NCBI RefSeq assembly: GCF_000235605.1
Contig: NC_016584.1
Coordinates: forward strand, 5,643,151 to 5,707,150
DNA from: Desulfosporosinus orientis DSM 765
GTDB taxonomy: Bacteria; Bacillota; Desulfitobacteriia; Desulfitobacteriales; Desulfitobacteriaceae
Direction of reading: 5' to 3'
DNA length: 64,000 bases
The notes beneath the pieces were generated by a model that worked only from the letters and a program-made list of their open reading frames with translations, was not told the DNA's origin and ran no database searches. Of this stretch, positions 35,485 through 48,252 are shown piece after piece. Each line of letters starts with the position of its first letter. Within the stretch, counting starts at the first letter, position 1. Position numbers and translations under genes: made by a program.

Positions 35485-37971
35485 TCACAGTTTTTCTTTA
35501 AATTCTTGCTTTAAAAGAGCCCGCGAGTTCACACCAAGCTTTTCAAAAATACTTTTCAGCTGGGTTTTGACTGTATTTATGGAAATATACAGTCTTTCAC
35601 CAATCTCTTTATTGGAAAGTCCGTCAGCTGCAAGCTGGGCAATTTGAGTTTCTCTTTCAGTAAGATCGGGTTTTTCCTCTGCCGAAAAATTCTCCTTAAT
35701 CATACACTCTACTGACTTCTGATAGGTTTTATAAAGTTCCAATATTCTGATGATATCTTCCCCGTATTTGCCTTGATTATAAAGTTGCTCAAGGAAAGGT
35801 TTAATATAATCACAGTTCTCTACAAAAGGCATGTATACCTTATCTGGCATTGCTATAGCAAGTGCCTCAATAAGTGCGAATATTGCTTCATCCGTCCTGA
35901 ATATTTGCCCGTTTGCAGCCGTAAGGTAGATGTATGTATAAATTTGTCCTAGCAGATTGGGAAAAACAGAGGCTAAGCCAATAAAATGTTCAGCATTGCC
36001 TATGAGGCGTAAGTATTCCCCGTCAATAAGCAGTACTCTGCCATACACAATATTTAACATTGGCACCGTCGGGAAAAGAAGCCGGCTGCTGCTAAAATCA
36101 CCTGACCCTATCCAGCTGGGTATTTTATCCCTTTGCTTCAGGAGGGAATAAACGTACCCCTCACAAATATTAATAGTATGATTAAAATTACTCTGCCCTA
36201 GGTCTGATATACTTTCATGCATGACCTGAAAAAGATCCAATACGGTGGCATAATCCCCTTTCCAAATACTAAGGCGAATTTGCAGAAACAGTGCACAAAT
36301 AACGATCCCCGTCTGATTATTTGTTCGAGCATTATTCAAGGCTTTATGCATCACAATCTCAGCATTTATAAAATCGCCCATATTGAAATATCTCTCCGCC
36401 TCCATGACATATTCAGCACCGCTGCCGTGACCGTTGGTTATTTGGTAATAATAGGGCAATGCCTCAATTATGTCATGAACATGTTTTTCAAGCCTACCGC
36501 TTTCTCTATAAAACATATGTAAAACCGATGGGGCTCCATAGGTCCAATTAGCTTGCAGGTCAATGAATGAAGTAGGCTCATGAAGTAATTTGGCAGCTTT
36601 CTGATGGTGCTCTGACATTTTGTTAATATCGTTATATCCCGTGAAGCTTAGTAACAGTTCATATTCCCCTAATAGCCGCTGTCTAAATTCATTATTCAAG
36701 CTATCATCCTTTTGGATATTGCCAATAAATTCACGGCAAGCCTTTTCAAATAAAACCGGTTCTCTATAGATTATAAAGGATAGAGCAAAAATAAGTAAAG
36801 CAAAATGATGCTTGCTCTTAACATCATCCGGGCATTCTTTAAAATACTTTATAAATAACTCCCTTCTATTTGCGTTGTTTACCCCATTAGCTTTGTTGTT
36901 TTCAAGTGCAAAAAGCAACTGATCAAAGTCTTTACATGCATAAAAATAGTGCATAGACGCAAAATAGTTACCCTCCTTCAAATACCACTGAGCCGCTCTC
37001 CATTGGATTTGCTGCTTTACGCTTTTGCCTTCCAGCTTATCTTTAAGGAAGTTTGTGAAGATATTATGCATTTGATAGGTTTTAGTCTTATGATCGTACT
37101 TTACGAAGGCATTTTTATTTGTAATTTCCGTTAAAATTAGACCTGCATTTTCTTTCTGCCACATGTGTATGGCTTGTTCGAGGGTAAAGCTATCGAACAG
37201 ACACAAGGTTAAGAGAAAAGCTTTAACCTCCTCGGCAAAAGGTGCGTATACTGCCTTTTCAACCAGATTATAGATATTTGTGATGGTTCTGAAGCTGCCC
37301 TCCTCGATATAATTGAGCATGAGCAGGTATAAAGCGCTAATCCAACCCTCGGTCAACGAATATAACTCTTCTGCTTCAAAAGTTTTAAGTCTAATTCCAC
37401 AGAGTCTGTAATATCCTGCAATATCCTTAGGCATCAGTTCAAAGGTTTGCTTAGTTATATGATATAAATAACCCTTAAGCTTCAATTCATCAAGGCCTTG
37501 AAGTTCCGTATAGCGTGCGGTTAAAATTACGTGCAGATTCGCTACTTCACTTTCCACAAGAAACTCTATAAAGCTGTTGACCAAGAAGTTATCTATTAAG
37601 TGGTAATCATCGATTACAAGCACAGTCTTAACAGTCATCTCAAGATCCTCAATTAACCTTAAGGCTTCCAGCCTTGATATACTGTCATCTGGAAACCCAA
37701 GCTGCTCAAGGTTACGAGAAAGGAAGTCATCCAATTCAGCAAACAAGCGACTAAAGCCATGCCAAAAACTGTCGAGTGAACTGCCATAAACCCTTTGCCA
37801 CAGAACATTAGCACCTGTATTATTTAAAAACTCCCTGACAGCCGTTGTTTTCCCATAGCCCATGGGAGCTTCAACAATGGTCAGAGGATATTCAAATATC
37901 CTCTCAAATCTTTCCTTTAGTATAACTGAGAAAAAGAGAGCTTTTTGGTTATAACGTTTTGCTATGGACAT
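35485..37971 (-). CDS. MalT-like LuxR-family ATP-dependent transcriptional activator
   Basis: About 828 residues. An N-terminal STAND-type ATPase (Walker A EAPMGYGKTTAVREF, Walker B TVLVIDDYHLID) is followed by a long helical TPR-like region. The C-terminal LuxR HTH has DLTERETQIAQLAADGLSNK and SINTVKTQLKSIFEKLGV. I choose the ATG at 37971, with GGGGGG 5 bases upstream; an in-frame ATG at 38034 has no RBS. The family activates transcription after binding an inducer and ATP. It sits between ssrA and the surface-protein cluster and may control that cluster. Confidence 0.88.
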   Translation of the reverse strand: MSIAKRYNQKALFFSVILKERFERIFEYPLTIVEAPMGYGKTTAVREFLNNTGANVLWQRVYGSSLDSFWHGFSRLFAELDDFLSRNLEQLGFPDDSISRLEALRLIEDLEMTVKTVLVIDDYHLIDNFLVNSFIEFLVESEVANLHVILTARYTELQGLDELKLKGYLYHITKQTFELMPKDIAGYYRLCGIRLKTFEAEELYSLTEGWISALYLLMLNYIEEGSFRTITNIYNLVEKAVYAPFAEEVKAFLLTLCLFDSFTLEQAIHMWQKENAGLILTEITNKNAFVKYDHKTKTYQMHNIFTNFLKDKLEGKSVKQQIQWRAAQWYLKEGNYFASMHYFYACKDFDQLLFALENNKANGVNNANRRELFIKYFKECPDDVKSKHHFALLIFALSFIIYREPVLFEKACREFIGNIQKDDSLNNEFRQRLLGEYELLLSFTGYNDINKMSEHHQKAAKLLHEPTSFIDLQANWTYGAPSVLHMFYRESGRLEKHVHDIIEALPYYYQITNGHGSGAEYVMEAERYFNMGDFINAEIVMHKALNNARTNNQTGIVICALFLQIRLSIWKGDYATVLDLFQVMHESISDLGQSNFNHTINICEGYVYSLLKQRDKIPSWIGSGDFSSSRLLFPTVPMLNIVYGRVLLIDGEYLRLIGNAEHFIGLASVFPNLLGQIYTYIYLTAANGQIFRTDEAIFALIEALAIAMPDKVYMPFVENCDYIKPFLEQLYNQGKYGEDIIRILELYKTYQKSVECMIKENFSAEEKPDLTERETQIAQLAADGLSNKEIGERLYISINTVKTQLKSIFEKLGVNSRALLKQEFKEKL

Positions 37972-38137
37972 AGAAGCCCCCCTGTCGAACATTCCATTGT
38001 TTCTATACTTGATCCCAGCCACATCCTCTACCATTCAACAAATTTCTTTCAATTCCTTCCATAACTTACATTTTAAATTATAAATACTTAATATATCATG
38101 ACATTCTGACAGCCTGTTATTGTTTTTACGTCATTAG

Positions 38138-38312
38138 CCAAAGGTATGCTCCTTCTATCGAAAATAGTGTAAATAACTAAAAAACACCGCTTCAAATGAT
38201 GCTTAATCTGCTCTAAAATGCTAAAAAGCCTTGAGGAGTACAACTGTATGTACCTCAAGGCTTTCATCATATATATTTTCTCAATATTCGAGGGTTTGAT
38301 TGGTGGAGGCGA
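38138..38312. repeat. ssrA 3' end and downstream flank (att-like, proximal copy)
   Basis: The other copy of the sequence at 29190-29349, in the same orientation 8963 bases away. It includes the last 12 bases of tmRNA and its terminator. See the distal copy for the matching blocks. The segment between the copies carries four genes and no integrase. Confidence 0.6.
38225..38264 (-). terminator. ssrA terminator
   Basis: A 12-bp perfect stem, AAAGCCTTGAGG (38225-38236) with 38253-38264, extended inside by a shorter GTACA-type pairing. It lies 37 bases beyond the tmRNA CCA end. On the minus strand it is followed by TTAGCATTTT. Confidence 0.85.
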
Positions 38313-38652
38313 GGGGACTTGCACCCCTGTATCGAAGAACGACCACAAAAGCGTCTACGCGTGTATCCTTTATTTTATATTTCGCCAGTCGTGACTCCTA
38401 AAGGCAAGGATTCATTTCAGGCTATCTCGATCATCTTAGCTAATGTCTCCGAGCATTGACATTAGAGCGTCCTACTTAAATGACACTCTGACCCTTCATC
38501 GTAGGTTCTGAAGGCAGAATGCTAGCGGCACTTAGGCTGCTAGAGCGAAATTATCTTCGTTAACTATTTGTGTCCACCGTTTAACGAGACCAGGTGGAAT
38601 CTCGACGCGCAACCTTTGCCACCGCTTCCCCGAGCGAGTCTAAAACGCCCCC
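38301..38652 (-). ncRNA. ssrA: tmRNA (ssrA)
   Basis: A 352-base RNA. The 5' GGGGGCG pairs exactly (one G-U) with the 3' CGCCUCC of the acceptor stem, which ends in an encoded ACCA. The T-arm GTGCAAGTCCCC is present. The tag frame (38561 to 38532) is AAC GAA GAT AAT TTC GCT CTA GCA GCC TAA, encoding NEDNFALAA, with GTT just before it. By analogy with E. coli (UAGUC before the resume codon) the AAC could be the resume codon; a GTT resume codon is the alternative. tmRNA with SmpB rescues stalled ribosomes and tags proteins for degradation. smpB lies just upstream. Confidence 0.97.
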
Positions 38653-38674
38653 AAAGTAAACGTTCTACTTGCAT

Positions 38675-38701
38675 AGTATAACATATTTGCTCAAAAAGCA
38701 A
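38675..38701 (-). promoter_or_regulatory. Candidate ssrA promoter
   Basis: On the minus strand TATACT (38675-38680) is a good -10 box about 22 bases before the mature 5' end, which fits a short precursor trimmed by RNase P. A TTGCTT at 38696-38701 could be the -35, though the 15-base spacer is short. Confidence 0.4.
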
Positions 38702-38774
38702 AGCTGAATATCCATGGAATTTTTAGTTTTTAATGGTAAAACAGCTAGTTAAGGCAATTAAATAGTTTTTTATT

Positions 38775-39245
38775 TTAATATGCTTTATTACGATCCCTTA
38801 AAGCCCGCTCAATATCTCGCTTGCCTTCTTTTTCAGCAAGAGCTTGCCGTTTATCATAATTTTTCTTACCTTGACCAACTGCCAATTCTACTTTTGCCAT
38901 CCCTTTTTTTAAATAGATTTTAATCGGAATCAAGGTTAACCCTTGTTGTTGAATTTTACCCACTAACTTATTAATTTCAGAACGATGCATCAAAAGCTTA
39001 CGCGGCCTTAGAGGGTCATGATTAAAACGATTTCCTTGCTCATAGGGGCTGATATGCATCTGATGAACCCAAACTTCCCCGTCATCGATACGTGCATAAC
39101 TGTCCTTAAGATTAATTCGTCCGTTGCGGATGGATTTGATCTCTGTTCCTGTCAGAATGATTCCTGCCTCTATTCTATCTTCAATAAAATAATCGTGAAA
39201 GGCTTTTCGATTTTCAGCAACAACTTTAATTCCTCCAGAAGACAT
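38775..39245 (-). CDS. smpB: SsrA-binding protein SmpB
   Basis: A 156-residue RNA-binding protein of full length. It has the OB-fold motifs [20 protein letters not shown] and [20 protein letters not shown], and the basic C-terminal tail [19 protein letters not shown]. It binds the tRNA-like part of tmRNA and brings it to stalled ribosomes. GGAGGAG lies 4 bases before the ATG. It lies directly before ssrA. In Bacillus the order is secG-est-rnr-smpB-ssrA; here rnr is missing between the esterase and smpB. Confidence 0.97.
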   Translation of the reverse strand: MSSGGIKVVAENRKAFHDYFIEDRIEAGIILTGTEIKSIRNGRINLKDSYARIDDGEVWVHQMHISPYEQGNRFNHDPLRPRKLLMHRSEINKLVGKIQQQGLTLIPIKIYLKKGMAKVELAVGQGKKNYDKRQALAEKEGKRDIERALRDRNKAY

Positions 39246-39412
39246 ACGGCTCCTCCTCTCATCCGGAATTTTAGTATAACATAGATTACCTTTTTTATCC
39301 TAATAAATGTTTAGAAAACCCTTATTTTTTCGAAAGTAACTCCTCATCAAACCCATTATTTACTGAATTATGTAACTTGAATCCTTAGTCTTGATCCGTT
39401 TATCTGCAAATA

Positions 39413-40174
39413 CTAAAGAATATGGTTGTCCAGAAATTCATGTATTTTTTTAATAACTTCCTCTCGTTCCTGTCCGAGGGTTAAAATATGTCCGGATTTT
39501 TCCCAATAATATGTCAGCGGGTTAACCTGCTTTATTTTCTCTTTAATAATTTCCATACTGATGGGGTTCACCGTATAATCTTTCCTGCTTTGCATTATTA
39601 ATGACGGGCAGCTAATTAGATGAAGTTTGCTGCGCACCTGGCGAATTCCTCTATTCAGCGATACCAAGGCCTCCACCGGAATACGATCATAAACAAAGCG
39701 CTCCCTATCGGGATCTAATCCCAGGGATGATGTTTTCGACCGGGAGCCGGGCTTGTTGACAAACTTGATAAAAGGTTTGATAAGCCCAACGAAACGGGTT
39801 CTCCTATCTGCCAGTACCATGGGAGCGTTCATTGCCACCAGCCCATGGATAAGACCAAGTGTTGCCAGATGGAGCACCAGTAATCCTCCCATAGACAACC
39901 CTATTCCAATCACGGTATCGCAAGTTTTTCTTAACTCGTTTAACCCGTTTTCCGCATCCCTGGCCCAGTCTGCCCAACAAGTCTTGGCCATCTCTTCGGG
40001 AGTGGTTCCATGACCGGAAAGTTGTATTCCCAGGACAGACCAACCAAACTCCGCTAATCGCTCACCCATCCAGCGCATTTCGGAAGACGATCCAGAAAAG
40101 CCATGAATCAGCAAGCAGCCCAGACGGTTTCCAGGAAAATAAAAAGGTTCCACTAAATGTTGTTGCGGGTCCAT
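39413..40174 (-). CDS. Carboxylesterase (Est30/YvaK-like alpha/beta hydrolase)
   Basis: About 253 residues. The nucleophile elbow is GIGLSMGGLL (Ser near 94). The acid lies in MQSRKDYTVNP and the His in KSGHILTL near the end. LLIHGFSGSSSEMRWMGERLA forms the oxyanion region. This is the small monoacylglycerol-lipase-like esterase commonly encoded with secG. I use the ATG at 40174 with GGAGGAGG 5 bases upstream. The natural substrate is unknown. Confidence 0.9.
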   Translation of the reverse strand: MDPQQHLVEPFYFPGNRLGCLLIHGFSGSSSEMRWMGERLAEFGWSVLGIQLSGHGTTPEEMAKTCWADWARDAENGLNELRKTCDTVIGIGLSMGGLLVLHLATLGLIHGLVAMNAPMVLADRRTRFVGLIKPFIKFVNKPGSRSKTSSLGLDPDRERFVYDRIPVEALVSLNRGIRQVRSKLHLISCPSLIMQSRKDYTVNPISMEIIKEKIKQVNPLTYYWEKSGHILTLGQEREEVIKKIHEFLDNHIL

Positions 40175-40244
40175 CAAATCCTCCTCCGTGAAATAGCAGA
40201 GAAGGGCACCTCATATGAAGTACCCTTCCTTAATGGCTTTCAAT

Positions 40245-40472
40245 TTACTTGACAAGTATCGCTAGGCCCAAAGAACACAGTAAGAAGACACCTGCTAAAA
40301 CCCCTGTGAGTTTGCCGAATAATTCGTCCATACCTTTCTTTTTCCCAAAGATTGCTTCGCCAGCGCCAGAAATTGCTCCTGATAATCCTGCACTTCTTCC
40401 GGACTGAAGCAACACCGTTGCAATAAGTCCTACTGAACTAAGGACTAAAAGAATTACTAAAGCAATTTGCAA
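40245..40472 (-). CDS. secG: Preprotein translocase subunit SecG
   Basis: About 75 residues with two TM helices (ALVILLVLSSVGLIATVLLQ and the C-terminal GVLAGVFLLCSLGLAILV) flanking the Gly-rich GRSAGLSGAISGAGEAIFG loop, the SecG pattern. The TTG at 40472 is the likely start, with AGGGGG 8 bases upstream; the GTG at 40481 lies inside that site. It assists SecYEA in protein export. Confidence 0.95.
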   Translation of the reverse strand: MQIALVILLVLSSVGLIATVLLQSGRSAGLSGAISGAGEAIFGKKKGMDELFGKLTGVLAGVFLLCSLGLAILVK

Positions 40473-40607
40473 AAAACTCACCCCCTAAGACACCTATGTT
40501 ATATATCATCACAACTTTGTAAATTGTCAATAGCCCCATTTTAGCACAAGCGTCTTTAAAACTCAATAAGCTCAAATTTATATTGACTGCTATACCATTT
40601 TCTCAAC

Positions 40608-41933
<1,326 letters not shown>

Positions 41934-41989
41934 TTAAATCTTAAATCCATTTATGTTTGTTTAAACAGAGAATGTCCAGGTTAGTCTGC

Positions 41990-43534
41990 TTAAGCCTCAA
42001 TTAATGATTTCCCTGTCATTTCCTTGGGAAGAGGAATCTGAAGCAATTCTAAGATAGTGGGTGCCACATCGCATAGAGCCCCGCCGCTGCGCAAACTCCT
42101 GCCTTTATACCTGTCATCCGCAAGTATAAAGGGTACGCAGTTGGTAGAGTGGGCCGTCAGAGGAAGGGAGGTTTTAGGATCTACTTTTTCTTCCGCGTTC
42201 CCATGATCCGCCGTCACGATGAGCGTCCCCTTCTCTTTCCGGAGTTCGTCATAGATCTGGCCCAGACATTCATCCACTACCTCCACAGCCTGAACCGTTG
42301 CATCAAATACCCCTGTATGCCCCACCATATCCGGGTTCGCAAAGTTCAAAATGACAACATCAAAGGCTGACTCCTTTAGCTGTTCGAGAACGTCTTTAGT
42401 GATTTCCCGGGCACTCATTTCCGGTTTCAAATTATAAGTTGCAACTTTAGGTGAGGGTATCAGGATTCGTTCTTCATTGGGGAAGGGCTCTTCCAAGCCG
42501 CCATTGAAAAAGAAGGTTACATGAGCATATTTTTCTGTTTCAGCAATCCTCAGCTGCTTCAGCCCTTGGTCTGAAAGCACTTCTCCCAAAGTATTGTCCA
42601 AGTTCTGCTGGGGAAAGGCAACGGGTGCCGAAATAGTTTCATCATACTCCGTCATACAGACAAAGTGAACATGGGGACGCTGAGGTCGTTCAAATCCCGG
42701 AAATTCTTCATCAACAAAGGCCCTGGTGATTTCCCGAGCACGGTCCGAACGAAAATTAAAGAAAATGATGCTGTCACCTTCTTGAACTCGGCCCACCGGG
42801 TTCCCTTCCGGATCATCAATAACCGTTGGTACAACGAATTCGTCCGTCACCCGGGTGTCGTAGGAGAACTCCACTGCGGCCAAGGCACCCGGTGCATGCT
42901 TTCCTTCACCATAAGCGATTGCCCGGTAACCTTTTTCCAGCCTCTCCCAGCGCTTATCTCTATCCATTACATAATAACGGCCGCTTACTGAGGCAATTTT
43001 CCCAACGCCTAATTCCTTAATTTTTTCTTCCAGCTGACTGATAAACTCTTTGGCACTTTGGGGCAAAACATCCCTGCCATCCAGAATCACATGGATAAAT
43101 ACCTTCTCCAAACCTTGCTGTTTGGACATTTCCAGAAGTGCAAATAAGTGATCAATGTGAGAATGGACTCCTCCATTAGAAAGAAGCCCCATAAGATGAA
43201 GCCCTTTATTATTTTCTTTTGCCTGATTCATCCCTTCCAGCAAAACAGAATTTTTATAGATGGAACCATCCTGGATTCCTTTAAAAATTCGTGTTAATTC
43301 CTGATAGACCACCCGCCCTGCTCCCATGTTCAGGTGACCTACTTCGGAATTGCCCATTTGACCCTTCGGCAGTCCTACGGCCTCTCCCGATGCCTCAAGA
43401 ACAGTGAAAGGGTAATCTTTTGAAAGACGCTCAAAGTTGGGTATCTTAGCTGAAGCAATGGCATTCCCTTCCCCAGCGTCTCGACAGCCCCATCCATCCA
43501 AAATCATGAGAAAAAGTGGTTTAGCAACCTCCAT
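41990..43534 (-). CDS. gpmI: Cofactor-independent phosphoglycerate mutase
   Basis: About 514 residues. MILDGWGCRDAGEGNAI opens the metal-binding domain, the catalytic Ser lies in GQMGNSEVGHLNMGAG near residue 62, and TADHGNAEEK and the late His (TAHSTNCVPF) complete the two-Mn site. It interconverts 3- and 2-phosphoglycerate. I start it at the ATG at 43534, 14 bases after the tpiA stop with AGGAAGG upstream; the longer frame to 43591 would overlap tpiA. Confidence 0.97.
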   Translation of the reverse strand: MEVAKPLFLMILDGWGCRDAGEGNAIASAKIPNFERLSKDYPFTVLEASGEAVGLPKGQMGNSEVGHLNMGAGRVVYQELTRIFKGIQDGSIYKNSVLLEGMNQAKENNKGLHLMGLLSNGGVHSHIDHLFALLEMSKQQGLEKVFIHVILDGRDVLPQSAKEFISQLEEKIKELGVGKIASVSGRYYVMDRDKRWERLEKGYRAIAYGEGKHAPGALAAVEFSYDTRVTDEFVVPTVIDDPEGNPVGRVQEGDSIIFFNFRSDRAREITRAFVDEEFPGFERPQRPHVHFVCMTEYDETISAPVAFPQQNLDNTLGEVLSDQGLKQLRIAETEKYAHVTFFFNGGLEEPFPNEERILIPSPKVATYNLKPEMSAREITKDVLEQLKESAFDVVILNFANPDMVGHTGVFDATVQAVEVVDECLGQIYDELRKEKGTLIVTADHGNAEEKVDPKTSLPLTAHSTNCVPFILADDRYKGRSLRSGGALCDVAPTILELLQIPLPKEMTGKSLIEA

Positions 43535-43547
43535 AGTTATATCCTTC

Positions 43548-44321
43548 CTAGCGGGATGCGAGATTCCCTGCATTTTTGATAAGATCGGCAAAGTTCAGCG
43601 GATCAAGACTTGCCCCACCCACTAATGCTCCGTCAATATCCGGTTCTGCCATTAACTCAGCAATATTATCCGGTTTGACACTTCCGCCATAGAGAATAGG
43701 CACCTTCTCAACATCCTGTCCCATAAGTTCTGTCAGAGTGACACGAATGGCAGCGCACATTTCCTGGGCATCCTTGCTGGAAGCTGTCTTGCCGGTGCCT
43801 ATGGCCCAGATGGGTTCGTAAGCAACAATGATTCGCTCTAGCTTTTCAGCCGATATGCCGGCCAATGCACGTGACACTTGACCTTGGACCCACTGAACAG
43901 CTTTTCCTTCTTCACGAAGGTTCAGATTCTCTCCACAACAAAGGATGGGAGTTAACCCCGCTGCCAGCGCTTTTTTTACTTTTTTAGCAATGTCAGGATC
44001 CGTTTCTCCGAACATCTCCCGTCGTTCTGAATGACCTAATATGACGTAAGTACAGGCAACATCAAGCAACATTTCCGCCGAAATCTCACCGGTATAGGCA
44101 CCTTGATCGGCCCAGGCCATGTTTTGGGCGCCCAAGTGAACAATACTTTCTTCCAGCTCATTTTTAAGGGCATACAGAGCTGTAAAGGGAGCGCAGAGCA
44201 CAATATCCAGTTCCGTCACATTGCGAACTTCATCCAAGAACTTAAGGGCATAGTCCTCCGCCTGGCTGACAGTTTTAAACATCTTCCAGTTTCCTGCTAT
44301 AACTGGGCGTCGTTTAGCCAC
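43548..44321 (-). CDS. tpiA: Triosephosphate isomerase
   Basis: About 257 residues. The catalytic set is visible: GNWKM (Lys), YVILGHSERREMFGE (His) and IVAYEPIWAIGTGKTAS (Glu). VPILYGGSVKPDNIAELM is the phosphate loop. I prefer the GTG at 44321, with GGAGG 8 bases upstream, over the ATG at 44336 that overlaps the RBS. It interconverts the triose phosphates, and also links the glycerol route (dihydroxyacetone phosphate from GlpABC) to glycolysis. Confidence 0.97.
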   Translation of the reverse strand: MAKRRPVIAGNWKMFKTVSQAEDYALKFLDEVRNVTELDIVLCAPFTALYALKNELEESIVHLGAQNMAWADQGAYTGEISAEMLLDVACTYVILGHSERREMFGETDPDIAKKVKKALAAGLTPILCCGENLNLREEGKAVQWVQGQVSRALAGISAEKLERIIVAYEPIWAIGTGKTASSKDAQEMCAAIRVTLTELMGQDVEKVPILYGGSVKPDNIAELMAEPDIDGALVGGASLDPLNFADLIKNAGNLASR

Positions 44322-44438
44322 CTTATTTTCCTCCATTTCTTCCGAGAATCATTTCCTTAACTGAAACATCCGTTTCATATAGTATTTACGACTTTAAAAA
44401 CTCGATACTTAAAAACAGTATAAAACAAGTACTTAACC

Positions 44439-45626
44439 CTAGTTCTTATCTTGAAGAGCTGCCACTCCAGGCAGTACTTTTCCTTCTAAGAATTCCAGGG
44501 AAGCTCCGCCTCCGGTGGATATGTGGGTCATGTGATCCCCGACCTTCATTTTCTTCACAGCCGCTACAGAGTCTCCTCCTCCAACAATGGTGACTCCCGT
44601 GCAGGCTGCCACTGCCTGGGCAATTTGTTCCGTTCCTTTGGCAAAGGCCTCCATCTCGAATACACCCATGGGGCCATTCCAAATCACCGTGCGGGCCGTT
44701 GCTATAAGGGCCGCGAAACTCTCGGCACTTTCCGCCCCAATATCCAAAGCCATTTCACCGTCTCCAATTTCCGAGACTTTCACAGTGCGATGGGCCGCAT
44801 CTGCCTGAAAAGCCTGGGCCGCAACCACATCTGTGGGCAATTCAAGCTTAACCCCTTTCATTTTGGCTTTATCAATAAGCTCTTTCGCCAAGTCAACCTT
44901 TTCTTCTTCGAGGAGGGATTTCCCCACATTAAAACCTTGAGCCTTAAGGAAAGTATTGGCCATACCTCCGCCGATGATTAATGCATCAACTTTATCCAAG
45001 AGGTTTTCAATAACCCCGATTTTATCGCTTACTTTGGCGCCGCCGATAATGGCTACAAAGGGATGTTCCGGTTTTTCTAAGGCATTGCCCATAAACTCAA
45101 CTTCTTTTTGCATAAGGAAGCCGCAAACAGCCGGAATATAATGGGTGACTCCTTCAGTAGAAGCATGAGCACGATGAGCGGTTCCAAAGGCATCATTAAC
45201 AAAAAGCTCGGCCAGCCAAGCTAATTTTTGAGCAAAGGCCGGATCATTTTTCTCCTCTTCGGCATGGAAGCGGAGATTTTCTAACAAAAGAACCTGCCCG
45301 TCTTGCAGCTTGCTCACCGCTTCCATAGCTGCATCCCCAACACAATCCTTAGCGAAAGCCACTTCTTGCCCCAACAATTCGTTTAAGCGCTGGGCAACCG
45401 GTGCTAAAGAATATTTCGGATTAACTTGTCCCTTAGGACGGCCTAAATGAGAAGCCAGGATGACACGAGCCCCTTCTTTGATCAAATAGGTAATCGTAGG
45501 CAGTGCGGCTTGGATGCGGGTATCATTGGTGATTTGTCCCTGCTCATTTAAGGGGACATTAAAATCCACTCGCACCAGCACTCGCTTTCCCCTTACCTCG
45601 ACATCCTTGATACTTTTCTTGTTCAT
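44439..45626 (-). CDS. pgk: Phosphoglycerate kinase
   Basis: About 395 residues. [25 protein letters not shown], the nucleotide site [15 protein letters not shown] and the hinge loop [12 protein letters not shown] with [16 protein letters not shown] are all present. I use the ATG at 45626 with AAGGGG upstream rather than the in-frame start at 45653. It is the first gene of this glycolytic set. Many Firmicutes have gap (and cggR) just before it, but here the next upstream gene is glpK. Confidence 0.97.
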   Translation of the reverse strand: MNKKSIKDVEVRGKRVLVRVDFNVPLNEQGQITNDTRIQAALPTITYLIKEGARVILASHLGRPKGQVNPKYSLAPVAQRLNELLGQEVAFAKDCVGDAAMEAVSKLQDGQVLLLENLRFHAEEEKNDPAFAQKLAWLAELFVNDAFGTAHRAHASTEGVTHYIPAVCGFLMQKEVEFMGNALEKPEHPFVAIIGGAKVSDKIGVIENLLDKVDALIIGGGMANTFLKAQGFNVGKSLLEEEKVDLAKELIDKAKMKGVKLELPTDVVAAQAFQADAAHRTVKVSEIGDGEMALDIGAESAESFAALIATARTVIWNGPMGVFEMEAFAKGTEQIAQAVAACTGVTIVGGGDSVAAVKKMKVGDHMTHISTGGGASLEFLEGKVLPGVAALQDKN

Positions 45627-45804
45627 ACAAAAATCCCCTTTCACTTGACCCAAGGGTTCGGGGCCGTTATGGTTATTGACCCTATAAGCAAATATGTATT
45701 AGTATACCAAAACTTCCTGCTCTTATGAACTTTAATTAGTCTATTTTGTATCATTCTCTATAATCATCCAGTTTCCTGCTAAGCAGCCATTTATGAGACG
45801 AAAG

Positions 45805-47355
<1,551 letters not shown>

Positions 47356-47418
47356 TTAAAAAGAGCAAACAGCCAAAATCATGGCTGCTCATTCCCCGTC
47401 TGCAATATTCTCCATCTG

Positions 47419-48051
47419 TCAATCAGCCAGCCTCCGCTTGCCGGTTTGGATATATAAAAGCGTCTCTGCAACATTGACAATATGGTCTCCCATGCGTTCA
47501 ATTGTACGGGCAATCACCAGAAAAATTCCCAGTTGCCCCTCATTAAACCGTGGGCTCCCTTTTAACAGGGCCTCCTTAAATTCAGCATAGGCTTCATCTA
47601 AAACATCATCCTCATCTGCCAAATCCCTGTCAATTTCTTTATTACCCTTTAAAATAGCCGTTGTGTACTCGATCATAAACAGTAATTGCTTAGCCATCTG
47701 CCGGATGTCTGCCGGCCAATCTTTCTCCGGCCTCAGCTCGCTCAGTTCAGCCAGATCACAGGCATAGTCGGCAGATCGTTCAAGCTCTTGAGCCATGCGC
47801 CGAAACCCTAACAGCCACCGCAAATCCTGGTCTCGAAGCTGCTGTAAGCTCATGATGTCATAACTTCGATCCACGATATTATCTCTTAATTGATCAATAA
47901 CGTCATCTTGCCTTTCCCAATCCAGAACCGTCTCGCCCTTTTCCAGAGCTTCAATAGCTGCCTTTAAATGATTTTGTACTGCTTCGGCCAACTCTGCCGT
48001 CATCACACGCAGATTTAACAAAACCTTATCATACCCTGATTTGCGAAACAT
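47419..48051 (-). CDS. PhoU-domain protein
   Basis: A 210-residue helical protein with two PhoU repeats (AIEALEKGETVLDWERQDDV, and FLVIARTIERMGDHIVNVAE with the usual E.xxD metal-binding pattern). PhoU proteins regulate phosphate uptake. There is no pstSCAB here; instead it sits between glpC and glpK in a G3P block, with a Na/Pi transporter at the far end. That suggests a link between phosphate released from G3P or phosphodiesters and phosphate control. Confidence 0.88.
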   Translation of the reverse strand: MFRKSGYDKVLLNLRVMTAELAEAVQNHLKAAIEALEKGETVLDWERQDDVIDQLRDNIVDRSYDIMSLQQLRDQDLRWLLGFRRMAQELERSADYACDLAELSELRPEKDWPADIRQMAKQLLFMIEYTTAILKGNKEIDRDLADEDDVLDEAYAEFKEALLKGSPRFNEGQLGIFLVIARTIERMGDHIVNVAETLLYIQTGKRRLAD

Positions 48052-48252
48052 TCCTATTTATAACACCTCTTTCTCTATTCAGCATTGACGTTAAAATTCC
48101 TGCGTGTAAGCAACAGAAATAACGTTAGATTATTATATAAAGGGATATTACCAAAAGGAACCGCTTAATATTCTAAATTTTCTGTTAAATATTTATTTCC
48201 TCAATCGCCTTATCCTACTAGCTGAAGCAATTTTTTAGGCGCAAACGGTTTA

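Noticed and set aside
29350-38299. The 9-kb segment considered as a recent prophage
   Set aside because: Only a tail-collar domain is phage-like, and it has a secretion signal. There are no capsid, terminase, integrase or lysis genes.
44523-44981. 152-codon plus-strand open frame opposite pgk
   Set aside because: Antisense shadow of a clear housekeeping gene; no RBS.
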